This document shows positions 8,815-17,749 of a stretch of 64,000 bases of DNA, one piece after another. The DNA comes from Microbacteriaceae bacterium. Its GTDB lineage: Bacteria > Actinomycetota > Actinomycetes > Actinomycetales > Microbacteriaceae. The notes under the pieces are model-generated. The model saw only the letters and a list, made by a program, of their open reading frames with translations. It was not told where the DNA came from and did not search any database. The stretch spans positions 1 to 64,000 of the forward strand of contig JAODMO010000010.1 in assembly GCA_025464995.1 (NCBI GenBank), read 5' to 3'. The stretch's first letter is position 1. Every line of letters starts with the position of its first letter. The translations under genes were made by a program, and so were the position numbers.

Positions 8815-10644
8815 TCAGACGGCGACGTCGGCGATGTTCGCGATGACTCGAGACATCTCGCGGCCGTTCAGGTCGTGCATCCGCTCGGCCGTGGCGCGTC
8901 CGTTCGCACTGAGGTCACGCCATACGGTGTCGTCGTCGAGGATGTCGCCGAGCGCCTTTCGCACTCCCGCCGCCGACGCGGCGCCGAGCAGCAGGCTGTT
9001 GTAGCCGTCGAGCGCCTCGTACTTGGTCTTGTCGTTGACGCGGCCGACGTAGGCCGCGCCCATGCCCATGAGCGCGAGCGGCGTGAGGCTGGTGTCGTAC
9101 TCCGCCAGCGCGACGATGATCCGGGGGGCGAAGGCGGCGACCTCCGCAAGCGTGGCGGCCGACGGTTCGACCTCGTCGACGTGCAGCACGGGGATCGCCT
9201 TCTCCGCGGCGAACGCATCCACGATCGCTCGTGTGGCCCGGTCGAGTCCGACGGTCGCGACCGACCGGCGGTCCCCATCCGCGGTCGTCGAGGCGGGGCG
9301 GATGGCGGGAACCACCCGGCCTCGCACCTCCCACGCGGCCTCGGCACGCAGCTGGTCGGCGGTCCAGCGGTTGGGGGCGATGTAGTCGAACTCGGGCTTG
9401 TAGTTCGCGATGATCGACTGCTGGCGAGCGGTGTCGGCGGGGTATCGACCACTCTCCACACCGGGAAGCAGGTAGGCGGGCTTGCCGTGATGCAGTGACG
9501 AAAGCCAGACCGTCTCACTCGTACCCCAGTCGCACGACACCATGACCGACGTGCGAGGGCTGAGAACCTCGACGAGTGCCTCATCCACACCGGTCGTCGT
9601 GCTCTCGTGGATCTCGACCGCGTGCCCGAGCGCCCGCAGCCCCTCGGCCTGCTCCGTGACGTAGTCGCGCCAGGCCGGCGTCGCCGCGGGGCTCAGCACG
9701 TAGTCGACCGACGGCACGGGCGACAGCACGCGGGTGAGGAAGCGGTCGCTCCACCGGCGCCAGAAGTAGCGCATCGAACCGAGCTCCCGCTGTCCCTGGC
9801 TGTAGCCCCGGCTCGCCGACTCGTGGTGCACGAGCATCGAGGCTGGCTGGTAGTAGCAGCGGATGCCGCGTTCCCACGCCCGGAGTCCGTAGTCGACGTC
9901 CTCGAAGCCGAGCCAGAACTCCTCGTCGAGCGGGCCGAGCTCGGCGTAGGCGTCTCGGGTGATGTAGACACACGCGCCCGATATCGACCGGTTGTAGGTC
10001 GCGACGTTCGCCACGGGACGCGTGGCCGGGCTGCCCACGAACAGGTGCCCGAACCACTGGGGCGCGAGCAACCGCGCGTAATAGGTACCGCCGTACTGAA
10101 TCGTGCCGTTGGGATAGACGAGCTTGGGGCTGACGAGGCCGATCTTCTCGTCGATCGCGTAGGCGGAATACTGCAGGGCCTCGAGCCAACCGTCCTTCGC
10201 GACGATGTCGCTGTTGAGTAGCACGATGTCGTGCTGGGCGAGCGCCATGCCGACGTTGACGGTGCGGGCGAAGCCGACGCGCTCGTCCTTGAAGACGACC
10301 CTCACCGTCGGCGACTCGAAGGTGCGCAGCAGTTCGCTGTTCGCGGGCTGGCAGTAGTCGTCGACGATGATGACCTCGTAGTCGAACCCTGCGCACGTCT
10401 CCTCGATGCTCGCGACGGCGGCGCGCAGCAGCGGCACGTCGTTGTAGCTCGGGATGACGATGCTGACCGGCCTCGCAGCCTCGACCGCCCAGGCGCGCAT
10501 CGTGGCGTCCGCAGTGAGACCGGCGGTGTTCCGGCCGTAGGCGCGGGGGCCCTCGGCGCGGCGCAGCAGGTCGACCGCCGGCTTCGGCAGCCGACGCGCC
10601 CCGCGGATGAGGAGCGAACGCAATCTGTTGGTCACAGCCGGCAT
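8815..10644 (-). CDS. Two-domain glycosyltransferase (N-terminal GT2)
   Basis: A 609-residue protein. Residues 55-320 are GT2: VSIVIPSYNDVPLL, VIIVDDYCQPANSE, VLLNSDIVAKDGW (metal site) and EEFWLGFEDVDYGLRAWE. Residues 330-600 resemble a reduced GT-B domain (MVSCDWGTSETVWLSSLHHG, AFAPRIIVALAEYDTSL, then a helical end) without an obvious complete donor motif, so this half may be regulatory or degenerate. Its ATG overlaps the upstream gene's TGA by one base (TGATG). Confidence 0.8.
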   Translation of the reverse strand: MPAVTNRLRSLLIRGARRLPKPAVDLLRRAEGPRAYGRNTAGLTADATMRAWAVEAARPVSIVIPSYNDVPLLRAAVASIEETCAGFDYEVIIVDDYCQPANSELLRTFESPTVRVVFKDERVGFARTVNVGMALAQHDIVLLNSDIVAKDGWLEALQYSAYAIDEKIGLVSPKLVYPNGTIQYGGTYYARLLAPQWFGHLFVGSPATRPVANVATYNRSISGACVYITRDAYAELGPLDEEFWLGFEDVDYGLRAWERGIRCYYQPASMLVHHESASRGYSQGQRELGSMRYFWRRWSDRFLTRVLSPVPSVDYVLSPAATPAWRDYVTEQAEGLRALGHAVEIHESTTTGVDEALVEVLSPRTSVMVSCDWGTSETVWLSSLHHGKPAYLLPGVESGRYPADTARQQSIIANYKPEFDYIAPNRWTADQLRAEAAWEVRGRVVPAIRPASTTADGDRRSVATVGLDRATRAIVDAFAAEKAIPVLHVDEVEPSAATLAEVAAFAPRIIVALAEYDTSLTPLALMGMGAAYVGRVNDKTKYEALDGYNSLLLGAASAAGVRKALGDILDDDTVWRDLSANGRATAERMHDLNGREMSRVIANIADVAV

Positions 10645-12587
10645 CAGGCAATCCGTCCGTAGAGGTCTTCGAACGAGTCGAGGACGACCGCCCAGGTGTG
10701 CTTCTCCGCCGTGGCCAGCCCCGCGACGCGCAACCGTTCTCGCAGGTCCGGGTCATCGAGCAGTCGACGCATCGCGGCAGCGAGTCCGTTTGTGTCGTCC
10801 ACGTCCACGACGAGGCAGTTGACCTCGTCGATGCAGAAGTCGCGGTTGCCGTGCGAGTCGGTCGTGATGACCGGGCACCCCGCGGCCATGGCCTCGATGA
10901 TCGGCAGGCCGAAGCCCTCGTGGCGCGATGTCTGCACGAACATCGTGGCGCGGTTGTAGAGGACGTTGAGCTCGGCGTCGCTCGGGCGCACGGTGTAGTC
11001 GGCGCGCTCGTCGGTGACGATGTCGGGCTCGGAGCCGAACAGCGACAGGCGCGGGCGACGCTCCCCCATCGACCTCCACGCCTTCTCGGTCATGGCGAAG
11101 TTCTTCTGGAAGAACGAGCGGCCCACGGCGATGACCGTGTTGTCGTCACGCTCGACGCCCTCCACGAGGTGGAACTTGTCCTTGTCATACGCGCTCGGGA
11201 TGAGGATCGCCTCGCTGCCGATCGCCTCGAGCTCGCCCTGCTGGTACCTGGCGATGGTGACCTGCACGAACTCCTTGCGATACGACGCGGCGACCGCCGC
11301 GCGCCCGGTCGCATCGTCCGGGTAGAACCACGTCTCGAACTCCTGCACGTAGTAGACGGGCACGCCCGTATTGACGCTCGCGAGCCAGACGACCTGGGCG
11401 GTCTCCCACCATGTGGCGACCTTGATCGCATCCTCGTTGCGGAGCGCGACGAGGAGGTCGGAATACGTGCTGAATCGCTTGATGTCGACATTCAGCGTCA
11501 TCCATGTCGGCTGGCCCTCGAGCGTCCAGACCTCGACGTCGAAGCCCCGCTCGAGCAGCCCGTTCGTCTGTTCGAACACCGTGCGGATGCCGCCGCTGAC
11601 CGTTGTGGCGTTGAGCACGTAGATCACGCGTCGTCTGCCGCTGGCGGTCGTCACCGACCGGTCACCCTGCCACCGGCGATCGACGTCGCTCGTGCGGGGC
11701 ACGGTGATCGCTTCCGCCGCGAGGCGCACGGGAGCGAAGGCGAGCGTTCGCACGTTCTGTCTCCACCCGGCGCCGATGAACCTGGCGACCTGCTCGTCGA
11801 AGGTGAGATCCTGCGCGTCGGAACGGGTGAAGCGCACCCGGTCGATGGCGTCGCTCGTCGCGTAGAAGCCGTGGGCGTTGGCCGCGAGCACGTAGCGCGG
11901 CACGTCGCGGTGGCCGTAGTCCTCCGCGGGCGGAGGCCGCATCGACCACTCCGCGCGCGACCGGTCCCACTCGAAGCCGGCCACGATGTCATCGCCGTGG
12001 ACGAGGGCAGGCACCACCATCCCGATCTCGTTCCTGCGCGGCTCATATGCGTGGGCGGCGTGCTGGATCCGGACGATCTGGAATGGATCGACGAGCGGGT
12101 TCGCCGCGTCGACGATGAACACGTCGTTCGCCCGCCAGTGCCGGTGCAGGTGGCCCTTGATCTCCATGAAGTCGACATCGGCGCCCGGCCGCTTGTCGAG
12201 GAAGTCGCACGCGGTATAGAAGACGGGGTCGACGTCGCCGAGGCCGGCGGCCGCGGTGCTCGAGACGAGGAAGTGGCAATTCATCTCGGCCCGGGTGGTG
12301 CGGATCCACTCGGACAGGTCGGCGCCGGTCGTGCCGACCACCACGATGACGAGATGACGGCGGTGCACCATGAACCACTTGCGCGCGTCGTTCTGGTCGA
12401 GGGTCGACCTGAGCCCGTTGCCGAAGTCGCGCATGGGAGGCGCCTCGCCGACGTTGTCGGTGAAGTACCGGATGTTGCCGGACGGCCCATAGCGAAGGGC
12501 GATCTTGACCTGCGCGGCCGCCGTGGAGCCCGCTCGTACGAGTCCACCGCGTGCGCGCTGGGCCAGGGCCTGAAGGGCGGATGGCAT
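10644..12587 (-). CDS. GT4 glycosyltransferase with long N-terminal extension
   Basis: About 647 residues. The C-terminal half (from about residue 310) is a GT4 domain: VIYVLNATTVSGGIRTVFE at its start, DNTVIAVGRSFFQKNF, and the donor-binding SRHEGFGLPIIEAMAAGCPV near residue 565. The N-terminal 300 residues, with FLVSSTAAAGLGDVDPVFY, resemble nothing I can name and may bind acceptor. First gene of the leftward glycan operon. GTG 12626 is an alternative start; neither has a strong ribosome site, and AAGGA lies 13 nt before ATG 12587. Confidence 0.78.
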   Translation of the reverse strand: MPSALQALAQRARGGLVRAGSTAAAQVKIALRYGPSGNIRYFTDNVGEAPPMRDFGNGLRSTLDQNDARKWFMVHRRHLVIVVVGTTGADLSEWIRTTRAEMNCHFLVSSTAAAGLGDVDPVFYTACDFLDKRPGADVDFMEIKGHLHRHWRANDVFIVDAANPLVDPFQIVRIQHAAHAYEPRRNEIGMVVPALVHGDDIVAGFEWDRSRAEWSMRPPPAEDYGHRDVPRYVLAANAHGFYATSDAIDRVRFTRSDAQDLTFDEQVARFIGAGWRQNVRTLAFAPVRLAAEAITVPRTSDVDRRWQGDRSVTTASGRRRVIYVLNATTVSGGIRTVFEQTNGLLERGFDVEVWTLEGQPTWMTLNVDIKRFSTYSDLLVALRNEDAIKVATWWETAQVVWLASVNTGVPVYYVQEFETWFYPDDATGRAAVAASYRKEFVQVTIARYQQGELEAIGSEAILIPSAYDKDKFHLVEGVERDDNTVIAVGRSFFQKNFAMTEKAWRSMGERRPRLSLFGSEPDIVTDERADYTVRPSDAELNVLYNRATMFVQTSRHEGFGLPIIEAMAAGCPVITTDSHGNRDFCIDEVNCLVVDVDDTNGLAAAMRRLLDDPDLRERLRVAGLATAEKHTWAVVLDSFEDLYGRIA

Positions 12588-12810
12588 CGAAATGGTGTCG
12601 TCCTTAAAGAAAGAGGTGTGGTTCACACTGCTGTCAACACGTCAGCGGCACGGTGCGGCGCTCGTCGCGTCGGCAATTCTAGGCCACGCGTATTTCTCCG
12701 CCATACTTGATGCGGCTCGGGCCCCTGAAGTGTATGCACCCCAGCTGGCAGTACCGCGAGAGTGCGACCGCACCCGAACCGAGCCCGGGTGCCTCTCATT
12801 TCAGCGCGTA

Positions 12811-12816
12811 TAGAAT
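12811..12816 (+). promoter_or_regulatory. -10 hexamer TAGAAT for the wzm-wzt operon
   Basis: TATAGAAT lies 27 nt before the Wzm-like start codon, in the 256-bp region between the two divergent glycan operons. A GGAAG ribosome site sits 7 nt before ATG 12844. The upstream end of the same gap should hold the leftward promoter, where a TTGACA box (minus strand, near 12636-12641) is the best candidate. Confidence 0.45.
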
Positions 12817-12843
12817 CAACGATCAGTCATCGGAAGTGAGCTT

Positions 12844-13758
12844 ATGGACCAGCGCGACCCGAGCAGTGCGCCAACGCTGCGCGTGATCGACGAACCGCTG
12901 CGCGAAATCGGCGGCCGCGGCTCGCGCAGCACCTGGTCCTCGGTCATCGAGATCCTCGAGCATCGCCAGCTTCTCGGTCGGCTCGTCAACCGCGAGATCC
13001 GCGCAAGGTACAAGAACAGCAGCCTCGGTGTCGTGTGGTCGCTCATGCGGCCGCTCGCTCAGCTCGTCATCTACTACGTCGCGATCGGCCACTTCCTCGG
13101 GGCCGCGCGAGGCGTGCCCGACTTCGCGATCTTCGTCTTCACGGGTCTCACGATCTGGTCCCTGTTTTCGGAGATCGTCAGTTCGGGCACGGGGTCGGTG
13201 CTGGCCAACGCCGGCCTGGTCAAGAAGGTCTACCTGCCCCGCGAGATCTTCCCGCTCGCGGCGGTCGGCGGGGCCCTGTTCAACTTCGTGGTGCAGTTCC
13301 TCGTGCTCGTCGTCGCGACGATCGTGCTCGGGCGACTGCCGCTCACCCCGAACCTGCTGTACCTCCCGCTGTCCATCATCCTCATGGTGGTGCTCGGCAC
13401 GGCCATAGCTCTCGTGCTCTCGGCCGTGAACGTCTATCTTCGCGACGTTGAGCACCTCATCGACATCTTCCTGATGGTGTTCTTCTGGGCGTCGCCCATC
13501 GTCTACTCGATCACGTTCGTCGACAACGCCCTCAAGGGGTCATGGTTGGAGCAGATCTATCTCGCGAACCCGGTGACCCTCGCCGTGCTCGGAATGCAGA
13601 AGGCCATGTGGGTGGCCGGGGTCAACGACCCCTCGCAGTTCTGGCCCGAGAACCTGGGCTGGCGGATGCTGATCGCCCTCGCCGCGAGCCTCGTCGCCCT
13701 CTACTTCGCGCAGCGCGTCTTCTCCCGTCTACAGGGCAACTTCGCCCAGGAGCTCTAG
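12844..13758 (+). CDS. ABC-2 type polysaccharide export permease (Wzm/TagG family)
   Basis: A 304-residue inner-membrane subunit that with Wzt forms the ABC exporter for a lipid-linked surface polysaccharide. The N-terminal cytoplasmic RLVNREIRARYKNSSLGVVW at about residues 45-64 is the family signature before the first membrane helix. About six hydrophobic segments follow, including LVIYYVAIGHFLG and ILMVVLGTAIALVLSAVNV, and a KKVYLPREIFPLA loop. First gene of the rightward operon; the ATPase gene starts 4 nt after its stop. Confidence 0.93.
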   Translation: MDQRDPSSAPTLRVIDEPLREIGGRGSRSTWSSVIEILEHRQLLGRLVNREIRARYKNSSLGVVWSLMRPLAQLVIYYVAIGHFLGAARGVPDFAIFVFTGLTIWSLFSEIVSSGTGSVLANAGLVKKVYLPREIFPLAAVGGALFNFVVQFLVLVVATIVLGRLPLTPNLLYLPLSIILMVVLGTAIALVLSAVNVYLRDVEHLIDIFLMVFFWASPIVYSITFVDNALKGSWLEQIYLANPVTLAVLGMQKAMWVAGVNDPSQFWPENLGWRMLIALAASLVALYFAQRVFSRLQGNFAQEL

Positions 13759-13762
13759 TCAC

Positions 13763-14989
13763 ATGGTCAATACCGATCCGATCATCTCCGTGCGCGGCGC
13801 GTCCAAACGCTTCGTCCTGCACAAGGACAAGTCGATCAAAGACCGCATCCTGTACTTCCGCAGCAGGGAGAAGTCACGCTCCGACTTCTGGGCGCTCAAA
13901 GACATCTCGCTCGAGGTTGAGCAGGGGCAGACCGTCGGCCTCATCGGCCACAACGGATCGGGCAAGAGCACGCTGCTCAAGCTCATCGGCGGCATCATCG
14001 ATCCGACGTCGGGCGCCGTGCTCCGACGGGGCCGAGTCGCCGCCCTGCTCGAGCTCGGGGCCGGCTTCCACCCCGATCTCTCCGGTCGCGCCAACGTCTA
14101 CATCAACGCGGCCATCCTCGGCCTCAGCACCGCAGAGACCGACGCCGTCTTCGACGACATCGTCGAGTTCTCCGGCATCGGCGAGTTCATCGAGACGCAG
14201 GTGAAGTTCTATTCCTCCGGCATGTATGTGCGCCTCGCCTTCGCCGTGGCCGTGCACTCCGACCCCGATCTCCTCCTCGTCGACGAGGTGCTCGCCGTCG
14301 GTGATGAGCCGTTCCAGCAGAAGTGCATGAACAAGATCCGCGAATTCCAACGCGAGGGCCGCACCATCGTGCTCGTGAGCCATTCGGCCGAGCAGGTTGC
14401 GGATGTCTGCACCCGTGCCGTCGTGCTCGACGCCGGGCACATCGTGCACGACGGCGACGTCGGCGAGGGCATCCGGGTGCTGCGAGAGGGCTACGAGCGC
14501 GATCGCGTCGCCGCAGCCGCCAAGGAGCAGGAGTCGGCCGACGCCGCGGCGCACGTCGCCGGCGCGGTGGAGATCCGGTCGGTCGACGTCACCACCGCAG
14601 ACGGCGCTCCCGTCGGCGACGAGCCGATCGAGCCGGGCACGCCGCTCACCTTCACCATCAACGCGCACGTCAACAAGGCGGTCGACTGGATAACGGGTTT
14701 CACCCTCCAGTCGATGTTGGGCCAGACGGTCTACTACCTCAACACGAAGGGCCTCGGCCTCGAGACACCGACGGCGCCCGGCAGCTACGCCATCTCGTTC
14801 ACACTGCCTGGCGTCAACTTCGGGCGTGAACGGCTCATCATCAGCGCGGGCGCGGAGACCGACGGCGGGGTGACGATCGACAACCTGCAGAACGCGGGCC
14901 ACCTCGACTTCGCCCCGGATCCCGTCGGCGGCGGCATCGTGCAGTTCGCGGCGACCGGTGCGATCCACTCGGTCGAACGAGTGTCGTGA
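13763..14989 (+). CDS. Polysaccharide ABC transporter ATP-binding protein (Wzt family)
   Basis: A 408-residue ATPase energising glycan export. Walker A GHNGSGKST is near residue 60, the SSGM signature near 150 and Walker B LLLVDEVLAVGD near 170, followed by the switch histidine in VSHSAEQ. Residues 255-408 form a separate C-terminal domain like Wzt_C (VEIRSVDVTTADG, TFTINAHV, ISFTLPGVNFG), which in known Wzt proteins recognises the glycan's non-reducing end. This suggests export of finished, possibly capped chains. A ribosome site (AGGAG) overlaps the end of the permease gene. Confidence 0.93.
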   Translation: MVNTDPIISVRGASKRFVLHKDKSIKDRILYFRSREKSRSDFWALKDISLEVEQGQTVGLIGHNGSGKSTLLKLIGGIIDPTSGAVLRRGRVAALLELGAGFHPDLSGRANVYINAAILGLSTAETDAVFDDIVEFSGIGEFIETQVKFYSSGMYVRLAFAVAVHSDPDLLLVDEVLAVGDEPFQQKCMNKIREFQREGRTIVLVSHSAEQVADVCTRAVVLDAGHIVHDGDVGEGIRVLREGYERDRVAAAAKEQESADAAAHVAGAVEIRSVDVTTADGAPVGDEPIEPGTPLTFTINAHVNKAVDWITGFTLQSMLGQTVYYLNTKGLGLETPTAPGSYAISFTLPGVNFGRERLIISAGAETDGGVTIDNLQNAGHLDFAPDPVGGGIVQFAATGAIHSVERVS

Positions 14990-15864
14990 GCGCGGAGCGT
15001 CTGCCAGGCAACGAGGTGCGCGCAGCGATCGTCACCGTGAGCTACGGGTCGTTCGACGTGCTGTCGGGCTTCCTCGACTCCGTCGACGCTGCCAGCACGC
15101 GGCCGACGATGGTCGTCGTCGCCGACAACGTGCCCGCGGGTGACACGCGCGTCGCCGAGCTGTCGCAGCGGGCCGGCGCGACGTATTTGCCGCTCGGGCA
15201 GAACCTGGGCTACGGGGGCGCGATCAACGCCGCGGTCGCGACGCTCCCCCCGTCGGTCGAATGGATCCTCGTCAGCAACCCCGACGTCAGTCTCGGCGCC
15301 GGCTCGCTCGACACGCTCATCGCCACCGGCGACTCGGACCCCCGCATCGGCTCCGTCGGCCCCGTCGTGCTGACCGCAGAGGGCGGCGTGTACCCCTCCG
15401 CGCGCTCGGTGCCGTCCCTGCGCACGGGCGTCGGGCACGCGCTCTTCGTCAATCTCTGGGTAGACAACCCGTGGACACGCGCCTACCGCAACGACACCGA
15501 GACGACCGTCGAGCGCCGCGACGCCGGCTGGCTCTCCGGCTCGTGCGTGCTCGTGCGCCGCTCGGCGTTCACCGAGCTCGAGGGCTTCGACACCGGGTTC
15601 TTCATGTACTTCGAAGATGTCGACCTCGGCTACCGGCTCGGCAAGCTCGGCTATCGCAACGTCTACGAGCCGGCGGCGCGGGTGGTCCACACCGGGGCGC
15701 ACTCCACGACGAGCGACTCCGGACGCATGATCAACGCGCACCACGACAGCGCCCGCCGGTTCCTCAACAAGAAGTACGCGGGATGGTGGCTCTGGCCCAT
15801 CCGCGTCACCCTGACCATCGGCCTCCGGGTGCGCTCGGCTCTCGTGCGCCGGTCGCTCCGTTAG
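14986..15864 (+). CDS. Family 2 glycosyltransferase, rhamnosyltransferase-like
   Basis: A 292-residue GT-A enzyme. It shows AAIVTVSYGSFDVL, the GQNLGYGGAINAAV loop, ILVSNPDVSLGAGSL (metal-binding position) and FFMYFEDVDLGYRLGKLGY, typical of dTDP-rhamnosyltransferases that prime or extend surface glycans. GTG 14986 overlaps the wzt stop as GTGA, so translation is coupled to the exporter. The substrate is inferred from the surrounding rml genes. Confidence 0.88.
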   Translation: MSAERLPGNEVRAAIVTVSYGSFDVLSGFLDSVDAASTRPTMVVVADNVPAGDTRVAELSQRAGATYLPLGQNLGYGGAINAAVATLPPSVEWILVSNPDVSLGAGSLDTLIATGDSDPRIGSVGPVVLTAEGGVYPSARSVPSLRTGVGHALFVNLWVDNPWTRAYRNDTETTVERRDAGWLSGSCVLVRRSAFTELEGFDTGFFMYFEDVDLGYRLGKLGYRNVYEPAARVVHTGAHSTTSDSGRMINAHHDSARRFLNKKYAGWWLWPIRVTLTIGLRVRSALVRRSLR

Positions 15865-15868
15865 AATC
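15863..15868 (+). promoter_or_regulatory. -10 hexamer TAGAAT for rmlB
   Basis: TAGAAT overlaps the TAG stop codon of the preceding glycosyltransferase gene and lies 39 nt before the rmlB ATG. The short leader contains an AAGGAA ribosome site. It may give rmlB-rmlD and the last GT4 gene an internal promoter. Confidence 0.4.
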
Positions 15869-15907
15869 GGTGCGGCATTGTCCGCTGTTCGCAAGGAATC
15901 CATCACC

Positions 15908-16894
15908 ATGAAAATTCTCGTCACCGGTGGAGCCGGCTTTATCGGCTCGAACTTCGTGCGCCGCACGCTCGAAGACGCCTACCCCGGCCTCGAGGGTGCA
16001 GAGGTGGTCGTGCTCGACGCCCTGACCTACTCGGGCAATCTCGAGAACCTCACCTCCGTCGCCGACTCCCCGCGCTACAGCTTCGTGCAGGGCGACATCC
16101 GCGACGCCGAACTGCTCGACACGCTCTTCCCCTCGGTCGACGCCGTCGTGCACTTCGCCGCGGAGTCGCACGTCGACCGCTCGGTGCGCGACGCGTCGAT
16201 CTTCGTCGAGAGCAACGTGCTCGGCACGCAGAAGCTGCTCGACGCCGCTCTCCGCTCGGGGCTCAAGCGCTTCGTGCACGTGTCGACCGACGAGGTCTAC
16301 GGCTCCATCGCCGAGGGCTCGTGGGACGAGCAGCGCCCGCTCGAGCCGAACTCCCCCTACTCCGCGTCGAAGGCCGGCAGCGACCTGCTCGCCCGCAGCT
16401 ACTTCCGCACCCACGGCCTCAACGTCTCGATCACCCGCTGCTCGAACAACTACGGCCCGTTCCACTTCCCCGAGAAGGTCATCCCGCTCTTCGTTACGAA
16501 CCTCATCGACGACAAGCACGTTCCGCTGTACGGCGAGGGCAACAACATCCGCGACTGGCTGCACGTCGACGACCACACCCGCGGCATCGCGATGGTGCTC
16601 GTGGGCGGCCGCGCCGGAGAGATCTACAACATCGGCGGCGGCACGGAACTCACCAACAAGGAGCTCACGCAACTGCTGCTCGACTCCACCGGCAAGGACT
16701 GGTCGTACGTCGACCGCGTGCAAGACCGCCTTGGGCACGACCTCCGCTACAGCGTCGACATCTCGAAGATCCGCGCCGAACTCGGCTACGAGCCGCAGGT
16801 GCCGTTCGAGCAGGGACTCGCCGACGTCGTGCAGTGGTACCGCGACAACCGGCAGTGGTGGGAGCCGCTCAAGGCCCGCGCGGAACTCTCCTAG
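15908..16894 (+). CDS. rmlB: dTDP-glucose 4,6-dehydratase (RmlB)
   Basis: Oxidises and dehydrates dTDP-glucose to the 4-keto-6-deoxy sugar, the second step to dTDP-rhamnose. The 328 residues form an extended SDR enzyme: TGGAGFIGSNFVRR (NAD-binding GxxGxxG) at residues 6-19, FAAESHVDRSV near 85, the STDEVYG active-site segment near 123 and YSASKAGSD (YxxxK) near 150. ATG 15908 is preferred over the upstream TTG because of the AAGGAA site and the family's MKILVTGG opening. Confidence 0.96.
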   Translation: MKILVTGGAGFIGSNFVRRTLEDAYPGLEGAEVVVLDALTYSGNLENLTSVADSPRYSFVQGDIRDAELLDTLFPSVDAVVHFAAESHVDRSVRDASIFVESNVLGTQKLLDAALRSGLKRFVHVSTDEVYGSIAEGSWDEQRPLEPNSPYSASKAGSDLLARSYFRTHGLNVSITRCSNNYGPFHFPEKVIPLFVTNLIDDKHVPLYGEGNNIRDWLHVDDHTRGIAMVLVGGRAGEIYNIGGGTELTNKELTQLLLDSTGKDWSYVDRVQDRLGHDLRYSVDISKIRAELGYEPQVPFEQGLADVVQWYRDNRQWWEPLKARAELS

Positions 16895-16897
16895 AGC

Positions 16898-17749
16898 ATG
16901 CGCTACCTCATCGTCGGCGCCGGCGGCATGCTCGGCCACGACCTGCAGTCCGCGCTCGAAGGCAGGGATGTCACGGCACTCACCCGCGCCGACCTCGACG
17001 TGACCGACGCGGCCGCCGTCTCCGAAGCCGTCGGCGGCCACGACGTCGTGATCAATGCGTCCGCCTACACCAAGGTCGACGACGCGGAGACGAACGAGGA
17101 TGCCGCGTACGCGGTCAACGCCACGGGAGCCGCCAATCTCGCCGCCGCCGCCGCGGCACACGGCGCCTGGCTCGTGCAGGTGTCGACCGACTACGTCTTC
17201 GACGGATCGGCCACCTCGCCGTACGCCGAGAGCACCCCCGTCGGCCCGGTGTCGGCCTACGGGCGCACCAAGGCGGAGGGCGAACGCCTGGCCGTGGAGG
17301 CAAACGGCGACAAGACCTACATCGTGCGCACGGCATGGCTCTACGGCGAACACGGCCCGAACTTCGCCAAGACCATGCTGACCCTCGCCGGAAAGCTCGA
17401 CACCGTCTCCGTCGTCACCGACCAGGTCGGGCAGCCGACGTGGACCCTCGACCTCGCGCACCGCATCGTCGACCTCCTCGACTCCCAGGCCCCCGCGGGT
17501 GTCTATCACGGCACCGCCTCGGGCCAGGGCAGCTGGATGGACTTCGCCGCGGCCGTCTTCGCGGGTGCCGGCCTCGACCCCGCCCGCGTGCTGCCCACCG
17601 ACAGCTCCCAGTTCGTGCGCCCCGCGCCGCGCCCCGCCTACTCGGTGCTCGGCCACGACGCGTGGGCCGCGGCGGGGTTGGACCCCATGCGCCACTGGCG
17701 GGTCGCCCTCGCCGAGGCGTTCGACTCGGGGGCGCTGAAGACACCGTGA
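16898..17749 (+). CDS. rmlD: dTDP-4-dehydrorhamnose reductase (RmlD)
   Basis: Reduces dTDP-4-keto-L-rhamnose to dTDP-L-rhamnose, the last step of the pathway. The 283-residue SDR protein has GAGGMLGHDL at residues 7-16, INASAYTKVDDAE near 55, STDYVFDG near 97 and SAYGRTKAEGE (YxxxK) near 122. It starts 3 nt after rmlB. All four rhamnose genes are therefore in the window, split between two operons. Confidence 0.95.
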   Translation: MRYLIVGAGGMLGHDLQSALEGRDVTALTRADLDVTDAAAVSEAVGGHDVVINASAYTKVDDAETNEDAAYAVNATGAANLAAAAAAHGAWLVQVSTDYVFDGSATSPYAESTPVGPVSAYGRTKAEGERLAVEANGDKTYIVRTAWLYGEHGPNFAKTMLTLAGKLDTVSVVTDQVGQPTWTLDLAHRIVDLLDSQAPAGVYHGTASGQGSWMDFAAAVFAGAGLDPARVLPTDSSQFVRPAPRPAYSVLGHDAWAAAGLDPMRHWRVALAEAFDSGALKTP

